The notes beneath the pieces are model-generated. The model had not been told where the DNA came from and ran no database searches. It was given only the letters and a program-made list of their open reading frames with translations. A stretch of DNA of 64,000 nucleotides from CAZKRU01 sp964555235. Its GTDB lineage: Bacteria > Verrucomicrobiota > Verrucomicrobiia > Methylacidiphilales > CAMAQI01. Numbering within the stretch: the first letter of the stretch is position 1; every line of letters begins with the position of its first letter. Where the stretch lies: the NCBI GenBank assembly GCA_964555235.1, contig CAZKRU010000008.1, positions 3,596 through 67,595 of the forward strand. The letters are read 5' to 3'. The translations under genes were made by a program, and so were the position numbers. Below are positions 17,162 through 27,702 of this stretch, piece after piece.

Positions 17162-17287
17162 ATGTTCGGACTCGAAACCATTGATATCGTCGTCATCGTC
17201 GGAGTGATTATTCTCTACGGAATTATGGGCGGCCTGAAGTGGAGACGCGCCACCGCGCGAGCCGCTTGGATTTCCATCGGAACCTAA
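17162..17287 (+). CDS. Possible small membrane peptide or gene remnant
   Basis: A 41-residue frame starting MFGLETIDIVVIVGVIILYG. One strongly hydrophobic segment is followed by a basic stretch. The start resembles the first helix of sodium:solute symporters, so it may be the stump of a deleted transporter gene. It might also be a real small membrane protein. It is followed by repeat sequence and has no visible continuation in another frame. Confidence 0.3.
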   Translation: MFGLETIDIVVIVGVIILYGIMGGLKWRRATARAAWISIGT

Positions 17288-17318
17288 AAGCAAAACCACT
17301 ACGATGTTGCTTCTCGCC

Positions 17319-17400
17319 AAGTACCGCCAAGCCGCCAAGAAACCCTTTTTAGTTTTAAAGTCAAACATTCCTTCGCGCCTTGGCGAACTTCGCGAGAGAC
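17319..17400. repeat. Dispersed CGCCAAG / CTTGGCG inverted repeat
   Basis: CGCCAAGTACCGCCAAGCCG at one end faces CCTTCGCGCCTTGGCGAACT at the other, separated by an AT-rich middle. It is related to intergenic repeats near 37286 and 63920. Confidence 0.55.
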
Positions 17401-17449
17401 AATATCCAGTCATCACCATTCCTTAATTTATTTTAGATAATATATTTCC

Positions 17450-17493
17450 TTGTCAGAAGTCACTAACACAATTATATTCACATACGTATTTGA
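17450..17493 (+). promoter_or_regulatory. Promoter with LacI-type operator ahead of the Verru_Chthon cassette
   Basis: Plus strand: -35 TTGTCA (17450-17455), 17-base spacer, -10 TATATT (17473-17478), then the palindrome TCACATACGTATTTGA (17478-17493) abutting the -10. It is the third copy of the arrangement at 13923 and 16491, but points the other way, toward the pseudopilin genes. The first ATG of a coupled reading frame lies at 17519. Confidence 0.78.
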
Positions 17494-17518
17494 AATTTTA
17501 AGTGAAAATGGTTACCTC

Positions 17519-17659
17519 ATGAAAATATTCGTTCCCTGGTTCAAAATGGCAGGATGGTTGACCGCTATGAGTGCAGATGCTAAGAATTGTGGATTGAGCA
17601 TCGCTCTCGTACCCGAGCCAACTGCAGGGAATTTAGATTTTCGATCTTATCCTTTATGA
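17519..17659 (+). CDS. Small leader ORF coupled to the pseudopilin cassette
   Basis: A 46-residue frame starting MKIFVPWFKMAGWLTAMSAD. It begins about 25 bases after the operator and its stop overlaps the next start as ATGA (17656-17659), which suggests translational coupling. The segment ALVPEPTAG resembles the beginning of a PEP-CTERM signal, but the membrane helix that should follow is absent. It may be a remnant of an internally deleted exported protein or a leader peptide. No homologue is recognised. Confidence 0.4.
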   Translation: MKIFVPWFKMAGWLTAMSADAKNCGLSIALVPEPTAGNLDFRSYPL

Positions 17660-18093
17660 ACATGAAGCCCCCTTCCGCCTTCAGTTTGATTGAAGTGGTT
17701 CTCGCTATCGGCGTGGTCAGTTTTGCCTTTGTGGGAGTTCTCGGCTTGGTCCCCCTTGGATTGAAAACCTCACGTCAGGCGATCGGAATCAATGTTGAAA
17801 CTCATATTGCTCAAAAAATCTCCGGCGATTTGCAACTCTCCCGGTTTAGCAGTCTGACAAACAGTCTCTTTTTTGAAACCCGCTACTTTGATGATGAGGG
17901 AGGACTTCTTCGCAACCCGTCAGATCCAACCCGAATCTACACGGTCAAGGCGGTCGGAATCCTCCAACCGACCCTGCCGGGAGGAGCTGCCCCCAATCCC
18001 AGTATTCGGGTTGTTAATTTTATCATCGAACAAAAAACGAACCCAAGCGCTACCAATCATTTTTCCGTTGTCGTTGCGGATACCGGTTCCTGA
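17656..18093 (+). CDS. Verru_Chthon cassette protein B (GspI-like pseudopilin)
   Basis: A 145-residue protein with a type IV prepilin N-terminus. After a short basic leader, SAFSLIEVVLAIGVVSFAF carries the Glu at position +5 expected after prepilin peptidase cleavage. The helix continues as VGVLGLVPLGLKTSRQA. Size and position match cassette protein B of the Verru_Chthon families. By pattern it resembles the minor pseudopilin GspI. The start is ATG 17656 (MNMKPPSAF) or 17662. The longer frame from 17587 has no leader and is rejected. The next gene begins directly after the stop. Confidence 0.85.
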   Translation: MNMKPPSAFSLIEVVLAIGVVSFAFVGVLGLVPLGLKTSRQAIGINVETHIAQKISGDLQLSRFSSLTNSLFFETRYFDDEGGLLRNPSDPTRIYTVKAVGILQPTLPGGAAPNPSIRVVNFIIEQKTNPSATNHFSVVVADTGS

Positions 18094-19143
18094 GTGACCA
18101 TGACGCATTCAAACAAAAACTCCCGGGGATTTACTTTGGTGGAAGTGCTGGTCGCCACCGCCATCCTCTCCTTGCTGATGTGGATGGTTTTTGCGATCAT
18201 TCACCAAATCTCAAAGACATGGAAGTCTTCCTCCAATCGCATCGAGTCCTTTCAAGGAGCGCGCGCCGTCTTTGAAAGCATGACCCGTAAAATCAGTCAG
18301 ACGACATTGAATCCCTATTACGATTATTTCGACGCCGCAGGCCACTCCTCCTCGGATTCCTCATACAATGGGACTCCCGTCCGCTATGGCCGCAATTCGG
18401 AACTCCATTTTATCTCAGGCAAAGCGCTGGCTCCTGGTCAAATCACCCACGCGGTTTTCTTTCAAGCTCCTCTGGGGGAAACGAGCGACTCAAGCAATGC
18501 CTCATTGAAATCCCTGCTCAACGGTTGCGGATACTTTCTCTGGTTTGGCCCTGACGCTGCGGATAATTTTTATTCAGCCCGCCCCGCCTTCATCACCAAC
18601 CGAATCACTCCCCTGCGCTATCGTTACCGACTCATGGAATTCAGCCAACCCTCGGAAGCGCTTCAGATTTACAATTCGACCGGTACCCAGTGGTTTAAAA
18701 ATTTTCTCGTTCCTACGAGCGGATCCCCTCCTGCCGCACGAGCCCTTGCGGAAAATATTATCGCCCTGATTCTCCTCCCTAAAAAAACCGACGAAGAGGA
18801 GAAATCCATTCCGGCAGAACAACGAATCGGTGCCGATTTTGAATACGACTCACGAGTCTCATGGCCAGCAGGGGGAGGCGCACAACCGGAAAAAATGAAT
18901 CAACTCCCGCCCATTCTTAAAATCATCATGGTGGCGATCGACGAGGCCTCTGCCAGTCGACTTCAAGGAGCCACGTCCACTCCCCCTGATCTCGGAATTG
19001 ATCCCTCCACGCTCTTTCAAAAAGCAGCCTCACTGAATTCAGATCTGGATCAACTGGACGCCGCATTGACGAAAAAGAAGATCAACCATCGCACGTTTGA
19101 AACGGAAGTCTCCATCCACAGCGCACACTGGAGCTCGCAGTAA
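18094..19143 (+). CDS. Verru_Chthon cassette protein C (GspJ-like pseudopilin)
   Basis: About 349 residues. The prepilin signal reads RGFTLVEVLVATAILSLLMW, with Gly before the cleavage site and Glu at +5. The rest is a large extracytoplasmic domain with no obvious enzyme motif. It starts with GTG at 18094, directly after the TGA of gene B, or with ATG at 18100. Its long globular part and the run ILSLLMWMVFAIIHQISKTW resemble GspJ, the larger of the minor pseudopilins. It is the second gene of the B-C-A-D operon. Confidence 0.87.
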   Translation: MTMTHSNKNSRGFTLVEVLVATAILSLLMWMVFAIIHQISKTWKSSSNRIESFQGARAVFESMTRKISQTTLNPYYDYFDAAGHSSSDSSYNGTPVRYGRNSELHFISGKALAPGQITHAVFFQAPLGETSDSSNASLKSLLNGCGYFLWFGPDAADNFYSARPAFITNRITPLRYRYRLMEFSQPSEALQIYNSTGTQWFKNFLVPTSGSPPAARALAENIIALILLPKKTDEEEKSIPAEQRIGADFEYDSRVSWPAGGGAQPEKMNQLPPILKIIMVAIDEASASRLQGATSTPPDLGIDPSTLFQKAASLNSDLDQLDAALTKKKINHRTFETEVSIHSAHWSSQ

Positions 19144-19144
19144 T

Positions 19145-22100
19145 ATGATAAATCATCAAAAACAGACCCACCGCAAGCGAGGGATGGCATTGATTATTGT
19201 TCTCGGCTCCCTCGTGATGATCTGCGCCATCGTCTTGGCATTTCTCGGCTCCGTCCGAACTGAGCTTCGCTCCTCCAAGTTTTATGCCGATGGTTCCAGC
19301 GTACGGATGCTCGCGGATTCTTCCGTGAATCTTGTCATTGGTCAGATCAAAGAGGCCACGCAAGGACGTAGTAGCACCGGAAAAGCTTTGGCCTGGGCTT
19401 CTCAACCCGGAATGATTCGCCTTTACGATACTTCAGGAAATGCGGCTGGTTATTACAAGCTCTATTCCTCGGCAGTGATGACTGGAAGCAGCGCATTTAC
19501 CCCGGCGGACGATGCCGTCCCTATCACGTGGGCCTCTAATCCAGGCCTCTACACGGACCTGAATCAACCGATTCTGAATATCGGAAGTGGATCTCTGCAA
19601 TATCCGATTGTTCATCCAGGAGCTCAATCGGCAGGCGTCGAGGGCTTTTCCATTCAAGAGGCACCTGGAGCAACACTCATTCAACCGGCCCCCATGCCCG
19701 TGCGCTGGCTTTATGTTTTACAGGACGGGCAGATTGTTGCTCCAACCAGCGGAGCCGGGGAACAAGTCGCTCTCGCTTCATCGGAGGCCAATCCCGCCGT
19801 CGCGCGGATTGCTTTTTGGACGGATGACGAAACCTGTAAAGTCAATATCAACACCGCATCGGAAGGAAGCTTTTGGGATAGTCCACGAGCCAATTCCGCC
19901 AACGAGGTCGCTCTGGCATTAAGTCCTCCGACGCAGCAGGAATTTCAACGTTACCCCGGTCATCCGGCAACCACGTCGTTGAGTCCGGTTCTCGGATGGA
20001 AACTCCCCGTACTGGCAAATACCGATCCTGCGACTTATTACACCCTCACTCCCCGGGTCAACGATGGCGGATCCAAAGCAGGAACGATCGATATGAAGAC
20101 GGCCGTCAAGATCACTCCTGACAAAGATCGACTTTATGCCACCGTGGACGAATTCGAATTTCGTCCTGACCGAAAGAAGTTAACCAACTCTTCCATCAAC
20201 CTCTCCTCCGATGACTTGGAGAAAGTCCGCTTCTTTCTCACCGCCAACAGTCGCGCTCCGGATGTGAATCTTTTCAATCGTCCGCGCGTCGGAATCTGGC
20301 CTGTACACGCAACGGATGATACCAATCACCGAACGATTTACGACCGACTCATCGCGTTTTGTGGAACGATCGGAAGCAAAGGTTATTATTTTCAACGACG
20401 TGATCCCGACAGTCCGACAACCGATCTCACGCTGGGACGGAATCAAATTTTAAAAACCTACTTGAAGTCATTAACCTCGGAAGAGATTCCTGGGTTTGGT
20501 GGGAAATTTTCCACCAAATACGGATCCGATAACGATCAGATTTTGACCGAGATTTTCGATTACATTCGCTGCGTTAATCTCTGTGATAGCAATGGAAATC
20601 AGGCCGATTTTGCCTCCTACACCCCAAGAGTCGCAGTCAATGGGAACGGGAAGGCGCAGGTCGTTCCAATTCATGACGCCTCAGATGACACTCGAGGTTT
20701 TGGTCGTTTTCCAACCCTTTCAGAAGCGGCGATCGTTTTTGTCGGAGTCGCCAATCATACCTTGCCCATCGTCGATCCTGCCATTCCAGCAGGTCAGATG
20801 ACGATGCAAGCGGCCTTGCTTCCCGAATTGTTTGATCCCTCGATGGGTTTCCCGACGAGTGTGGGCAAATTTATGATTAAAGTCAGTGGCCTGAAAACGT
20901 TTAAATGGCCCGGGGGAACCGACATGTTTGCCAACGATACCGCCTTATTGGACTACAAGCGACAGTTAGGGAACTTAAATTTGACTCGAAACTGGGGAGG
21001 ACCTCTCGGCTTTCGACAAGCACTGACCACTCAAAACAACGGCGGCACCAATACCGGATTCGTTAGCACCGTCTCGCCCCTGGTGACAGATCCGCTGGTG
21101 ACACTTGGATCCACTTTTGCATTTAGTGGCGGGCAAGTAACCATTGAATTTCAGACGAGTAGCGGGACCACGGTTCAGACAATCCAAATTCCTTTTCCCT
21201 CCACGACTCTGCCGATTCCAAGTGTCATTAGTGCCAGCTACACACCGACGGGGCATGTGAACGTCCGCAGCATGCTCTCTCGGTTTGCTGGAACCACTGC
21301 AGGAACGGATTGCACTTGGGTCACCAATTTCGACACGGCGCGCGGAATTCCTGCCCGTGACGGAGATTACCGTCTGATTGCCGGACGGTTTAATATCCAA
21401 GATACCGGAGCGGCAACGGATCTCTTCGCGCCACTTTCCACCTATTTAGGAGGAGGCCAAATGTCACACGCACTGATCGAATCGTGTGGACAACCGTTTT
21501 ACGGATCTCAGCGTGGCTGGCTCGTACTCAATGCCCCTTACTTCCGATCTTTTATCTATCCCAATCCAACGGATCGGAACACCTTATTGACCCTCGCCGC
21601 CGGCGGTGATGGCGCAGGTGGATTATCAACCCAGTTTATGAATCAGGATGTGGTCTACAATGGGGTGGCTCTCGGAAAACATGCAGCATTTGCGGCAGGA
21701 GATATCCCCGGCGATTGGGATAATGGTTTCGGGGACGTCATGGATGGTCCTTACATCAACAAACCGGACGAAGGAGCCATCGACACTTCCGTCGTGGGAG
21801 CGACGAACGGAACGCAGTTGGGAACTTACTACCATCCGAATAATCTCGATCCCTCCATTGATGTGGGCGGAACCTTCTTCTCGCCGAATCGACAAATGCC
21901 TTCTGCCGTCATGTTCGGCTCACTCTCCACTGGAGTAAAATCAAACCGACCCTGGCAGACGTTACTTTTCAGACCCGATCCAACGGGGAGACATCCGGGA
22001 GGAAAAAACCGCAAAGGAGATGGAACGGCATCCGCTGGAGCGCCCCCCGACCATCTCTTGCTCGATTTATTTCACATGCCCGTGGTTGAGCCCTATCCGA

Positions 22101-22813
22101 TCAGCGAACCGCTCTCCACCGCAGGCCGGATCAACATGAATTACCAGATTGTGCCGTTTACCTATATCAATCGCGACACCGGTGTGAGGGCCGTACTCAA
22201 AAAAGAACAGCTTCTCGCCTTCCCCAACAACGGCACCGTATCGAACACCAATCAAGGAACCACTGCCGTCGACTACAAACGAACCAACCTCACCAAAGCA
22301 GTCACAACCAATTGGCGGAAGGAATTGGATATTACGGAAACCCTGAAAGGTTTCGCCAACCGTTTCGATACTGGAGAGATTTTTAAATCAGCATCGGAGA
22401 TCTGTGAAATCCCCTTGGTCCCGACGGGCGCGACTTATAACAACGTCTCGAGCACGACGGCTGACTTCTGGAGCACCACCTATCCGTTAAGTGGCGATAA
22501 CACTCGAGAAAAACCGTATGCCAATATTTATCCCCGCCTCACGACCAAATCGAACACCTATACCGTCCATTTCCGTGTGCAAACTTTGCAAAAAAGCCGA
22601 CAACGCATCAAAAGTGCTCCAGGAGAATTTAATACTGCGAATGGCGATATTGTCACCGGTGAGTTCCGAGGCTCAACCCTCATCGAACGCTATGTTGATC
22701 CGAATGATCCTGCGCTTCCTGACTTCGCGCAAGCATCTCTGAGCAGCACCGAGGGAGATCTCAATCCCTATTACCGATTCCGCATCCTCGGATTTAAAAA
22801 GTTTGCTCCATGA
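19145..22813 (+). CDS. Verru_Chthon cassette protein A (very large GspK-like component)
   Basis: About 1222 residues. The N-terminus RKRGMALIIVLGSLVMICAI is a prepilin-like signal without the classical Glu +5, as in GspK and PilX. An early segment CKVNINTASEGSFWD recalls the conserved NxNTA motif of GspK. The remainder is a large domain rich in Ser, Thr and Asn with no recognised enzyme motif. The length fits cassette protein A. It starts one base after the stop of gene C at ATG 19145. The longer frame from 19097 overlaps gene C and is not needed. The stop overlaps the next gene as ATGA. Confidence 0.87.
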   Translation: MINHQKQTHRKRGMALIIVLGSLVMICAIVLAFLGSVRTELRSSKFYADGSSVRMLADSSVNLVIGQIKEATQGRSSTGKALAWASQPGMIRLYDTSGNAAGYYKLYSSAVMTGSSAFTPADDAVPITWASNPGLYTDLNQPILNIGSGSLQYPIVHPGAQSAGVEGFSIQEAPGATLIQPAPMPVRWLYVLQDGQIVAPTSGAGEQVALASSEANPAVARIAFWTDDETCKVNINTASEGSFWDSPRANSANEVALALSPPTQQEFQRYPGHPATTSLSPVLGWKLPVLANTDPATYYTLTPRVNDGGSKAGTIDMKTAVKITPDKDRLYATVDEFEFRPDRKKLTNSSINLSSDDLEKVRFFLTANSRAPDVNLFNRPRVGIWPVHATDDTNHRTIYDRLIAFCGTIGSKGYYFQRRDPDSPTTDLTLGRNQILKTYLKSLTSEEIPGFGGKFSTKYGSDNDQILTEIFDYIRCVNLCDSNGNQADFASYTPRVAVNGNGKAQVVPIHDASDDTRGFGRFPTLSEAAIVFVGVANHTLPIVDPAIPAGQMTMQAALLPELFDPSMGFPTSVGKFMIKVSGLKTFKWPGGTDMFANDTALLDYKRQLGNLNLTRNWGGPLGFRQALTTQNNGGTNTGFVSTVSPLVTDPLVTLGSTFAFSGGQVTIEFQTSSGTTVQTIQIPFPSTTLPIPSVISASYTPTGHVNVRSMLSRFAGTTAGTDCTWVTNFDTARGIPARDGDYRLIAGRFNIQDTGAATDLFAPLSTYLGGGQMSHALIESCGQPFYGSQRGWLVLNAPYFRSFIYPNPTDRNTLLTLAAGGDGAGGLSTQFMNQDVVYNGVALGKHAAFAAGDIPGDWDNGFGDVMDGPYINKPDEGAIDTSVVGATNGTQLGTYYHPNNLDPSIDVGGTFFSPNRQMPSAVMFGSLSTGVKSNRPWQTLLFRPDPTGRHPGGKNRKGDGTASAGAPPDHLLLDLFHMPVVEPYPISEPLSTAGRINMNYQIVPFTYINRDTGVRAVLKKEQLLAFPNNGTVSNTNQGTTAVDYKRTNLTKAVTTNWRKELDITETLKGFANRFDTGEIFKSASEICEIPLVPTGATYNNVSSTTADFWSTTYPLSGDNTREKPYANIYPRLTTKSNTYTVHFRVQTLQKSRQRIKSAPGEFNTANGDIVTGEFRGSTLIERYVDPNDPALPDFAQASLSSTEGDLNPYYRFRILGFKKFAP

Positions 22814-23442
22814 ACTTCGTAGAAAAAAAACAAAGAATGACGACTGCCAGGGCATTTACCTTGGTCGAACTTCTGGTCGTAATCGGAATCATCCTGTTAC
22901 TCACAGCGATTTCCATCCCCTCCTTTCAGCGAATGAGCCTCGCCTCAGAGTTCACCACGGCAGGACAAGTGATTGCGGAGCAATTGAGCCTCGCGAGACA
23001 GGCTGCACTCACCCAAAATCGATCAGTACAGGTCAGATTTTACCAACTCTCCGATCCAAAAACATCGAGTGAAAAAGGCTATCGCGCGTTGCAACTCTTT
23101 ACGGTCGATGCTGAGGGAAGCAAACCTCTTTCAAAACCGATCTATCTCCCTCATTTGATGATGATCTCCGAGGATGAAAAAACAACCTCACTCATGAAGC
23201 TTCCGGAGAAAACTCCGGGTGCGAATTTTCCTCCCCTACCGGAGGTGGGACTCAATTATCAGTACCGTTGCTTTCACTTTAAGCCAGATGGCGGAACGGA
23301 TTTGGCAATCGATCAATCCTGGTTTTTGACCCTCTATGCCAAAAGCGATGCCAAGAAAAAATCCGAGACAGGATTACCCGCCAATTTTGTCACCTTCCAG
23401 ATCGATCCACGCAATGGACGTGTGCGCCAGTTCAGACCTTAA
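22810..23442 (+). CDS. Verru_Chthon cassette protein D (GspH-like pseudopilin)
   Basis: A 210-residue protein with the prepilin signal RAFTLVELLVVIGIILLLTA (Glu +5), followed by IAEQLSLARQAALTQNRSVQ, the amphipathic continuation typical of GspH-type minor pseudopilins. It starts inside the stop of gene A (ATGA at 22810-22813), so the two are translationally coupled. It is the last gene of the cassette; the following gene is on the other strand and ends 19 bases away. Confidence 0.87.
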   Translation: MNFVEKKQRMTTARAFTLVELLVVIGIILLLTAISIPSFQRMSLASEFTTAGQVIAEQLSLARQAALTQNRSVQVRFYQLSDPKTSSEKGYRALQLFTVDAEGSKPLSKPIYLPHLMMISEDEKTTSLMKLPEKTPGANFPPLPEVGLNYQYRCFHFKPDGGTDLAIDQSWFLTLYAKSDAKKKSETGLPANFVTFQIDPRNGRVRQFRP

Positions 23443-23460
23443 ACCTCGCGCAAGCCGGTT

Positions 23461-26112
<2,652 letters not shown>

Positions 26113-26164
26113 TCCCTTTTGGACCCTTCTCCCCCGTGCGTCAAATCCAGAGTCAAAAATCGCT

Positions 26165-26578
26165 TCATATCAACTGCGTTTTGAGGCCAACATATTTTGC
26201 TGCAGTCAGCTGTTGCTTATCTGAAGAGGCAAAGAGTTCCGCACCCCACTCCAGCGCACAGGCCACATGCAACGCATCCATCGCGCGAACCGGATTATTC
26301 TCGATAATCATGATGGCGGAACCGATCACCAACGGATTCAGCGCAATCATATCCGCGTCACGGACATCATCGAGCAATCGCCGTTTCGCCAAATGGTATT
26401 GCGATTGCGTCAACGCACGCTCCCGAAGTCGTCGATTGAGCGCAGAGATGATCTCAGGAACACAAAGCACGCTTAAGCCAAGCTCCGAAGCTCGTGCACA
26501 GATCGATTCAACTCGCTCGCTTCCGCTCTCTTCGATAAAACGCTTCGCGAACGCCGATGAATCAAGATAGGCTTTCAT
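26165..26578 (-). CDS. vapC: VapC-type PIN-domain toxin ribonuclease
   Basis: A 137-residue PIN-domain protein. The acidic metal-binding residues are visible: Asp in MKAYLDSSAFAKRF, Glu in CVPEIISALNRR, Asp in RAMDALHVACALEW and Asp in LFASSDKQQL. PIN toxins of this family cut RNA, often initiator tRNA or rRNA. The start at 26578 lies 17 bases inside the upstream antitoxin gene, the usual coupled arrangement. Confidence 0.88.
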   Translation of the reverse strand: MKAYLDSSAFAKRFIEESGSERVESICARASELGLSVLCVPEIISALNRRLRERALTQSQYHLAKRRLLDDVRDADMIALNPLVIGSAIMIIENNPVRAMDALHVACALEWGAELFASSDKQQLTAAKYVGLKTQLI

Positions 26579-26801
26579 GGTCCCGTTCTGCCAAAATAGC
26601 CGAGGAAAGGCTCATGCCTTTTGTCGAAAGACGCAACCCCGGCTTTTTCCACGAGGACCCTCCATGACTCTGATTTGAAACGGGCGTCACCTCCGCAATG
26701 GGCCGACCGTGGCGAAGCACCAGCAGGGTCTCACCGTTTTCAACGCGGCTCAGCATACCCGACGCGTGACTCCTAAATTCGCTCAATGTTACGGTTGTCA
26801 T
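26562..26801 (-). CDS. vapB: Phd/YefM-type antitoxin (VapB role)
   Basis: A 79-residue antitoxin. MTTVTLSEFRSHASGMLSRV, then GETLLVLRHGRPIAEVTPV, is the standard Phd/YefM DNA-binding fold; the C-terminal tail would bind the toxin. I start at ATG 26801, because the longer frame from 26852 runs through the operator repeats. It precedes and overlaps vapC. Confidence 0.88.
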   Translation of the reverse strand: MTTVTLSEFRSHASGMLSRVENGETLLVLRHGRPIAEVTPVSNQSHGGSSWKKPGLRLSTKGMSLSSAILAERDHESLS

Positions 26802-26814
26802 AGGATTTCTTATT

Positions 26815-26844
26815 TTGTACAGAAACGTACAGAATATCGTACAA
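26815..26844. promoter_or_regulatory. Likely VapBC autoregulatory operator
   Basis: TTGTACAGAAACGTACAGAA and the following TATCGTACAA form nested inverted GTAC repeats (TTGTAC at one end, GTACAA at the other, GTACA in the middle) just upstream of the antitoxin start. Such arrays are the usual binding site of the antitoxin-toxin complex. Confidence 0.65.
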
Positions 26845-27429
26845 TTAGTCAATTCTTTCTTGAGGATCAGCGCCCCAAGCTAAGCGATCCCGTGTCGAAG
26901 GCGTGGGATTAGCCACCGCGTTTAGTTCGTCGCAGGGGATCCGGAGAATCGAAATCAACAATCCACGCTTGTGCCCTAAAACCTCGGCGATCTCAGGCAA
27001 ATGTCCAACGACCTTGAAACCAAACTTTTCATTCATTCGTGTGGTCCCTTCATTATGATCAAAATACATACTGATTAGATTTTCGACTCCTAATTGAGGA
27101 CACGCTTCAATCATTTTTTGTTTGAGAAGAGTTCCCAATCCTTTTCTCTGATAGTCCGATGCGATATAGGTGCTGATTTCCGCAGTCTTGTGATAGGCAG
27201 GACGTCCTCCGTAAAACCACGAGAGGTAAACGCAACCAATAACCTTTCCGTCATCCTCCGCAACCCAAATGGGACGCTTTCGAGGATCAAACTTCCTAAA
27301 CCATTCAACCCGTTCTGAGACGGTGATGGGGCTTGTGTCGGCAGTGGAGCGTCCTGCGGGTATCGACTGATTATAGATGTCAACAATCGCAGGCAAGTCG
27401 GCCTCGGTAGCGTCGCGGGTAATCATCAT
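26845..27429 (-). CDS. GNAT-family N-acetyltransferase, phosphinothricin acetyltransferase-like
   Basis: A 194-residue acetyl-CoA-dependent acetyltransferase. ITRDATEADLPAIVDIYNQS opens the fold, and the acetyl-CoA loop is in YQRKGLGTLLKQKMIEAC. The motif FDHNEGTTRMNEKFGFKVVG is close to the Pat/Bar group, which acetylates amino compounds. The last 25 or so residues (from VANPTPSTRD) extend past the usual end. The stop lies directly at the VapB operator. The bases ahead of the start include GTTAGGC, discussed under rejected ideas. Confidence 0.85.
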   Translation of the reverse strand: MMITRDATEADLPAIVDIYNQSIPAGRSTADTSPITVSERVEWFRKFDPRKRPIWVAEDDGKVIGCVYLSWFYGGRPAYHKTAEISTYIASDYQRKGLGTLLKQKMIEACPQLGVENLISMYFDHNEGTTRMNEKFGFKVVGHLPEIAEVLGHKRGLLISILRIPCDELNAVANPTPSTRDRLAWGADPQERID

Positions 27430-27616
27430 GAGTTATTGCCTAACGTCGGCCATGAGTCACCTGCCTGATGATCCCGGCGGAACGAACCAAATATTGGTGA
27501 GCAACGGATGAAAAGCAATCCTGAAGAAAGGCTATGGTGCGTACTCCACAGACGCGATGACCGCACGGCACGCACTATTGAGGTTCGTGCAATATGGTGA
27601 CAACCTCGAATTCCTC

Positions 27617-27642
27617 GGCGCCCTCGGAGAGGTCGCCCTACC
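27617..27642. repeat. Half copy of the GGTAGGG palindromic repeat
   Basis: CGGCGCCCTCGGAGAGGTCG followed by CCCTACC matches the right half of the family. The rest of 27430-27702 shows no supportable gene. Confidence 0.6.
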
Positions 27643-27702
27643 AAACGTCAGGATTGACCTCGATGTTCGCGCCTTTGAGTCGTCGCGGTTAAAATTCGTA
27701 AC

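Noticed and set aside
17150..17419. An 89-residue minus-strand frame between tRNA-Pro and the cassette
   Set aside because: It has low-complexity Asp and Ser runs produced by reading a repeat and a hydrophobic plus-strand frame backwards.
27430..27510. Integron attC-like core GCCTAAC just before the acetyltransferase gene
   Set aside because: The GTTAGGC core lies in the right place, but I find no matching RYYYAAC partner, no attC fold after the gene and no integrase; one 7-base match is not enough.
27426..27644. A 72-residue minus-strand frame next to the acetyltransferase
   Set aside because: Its N-terminus is the translated palindromic repeat and nothing resembles a protein family.
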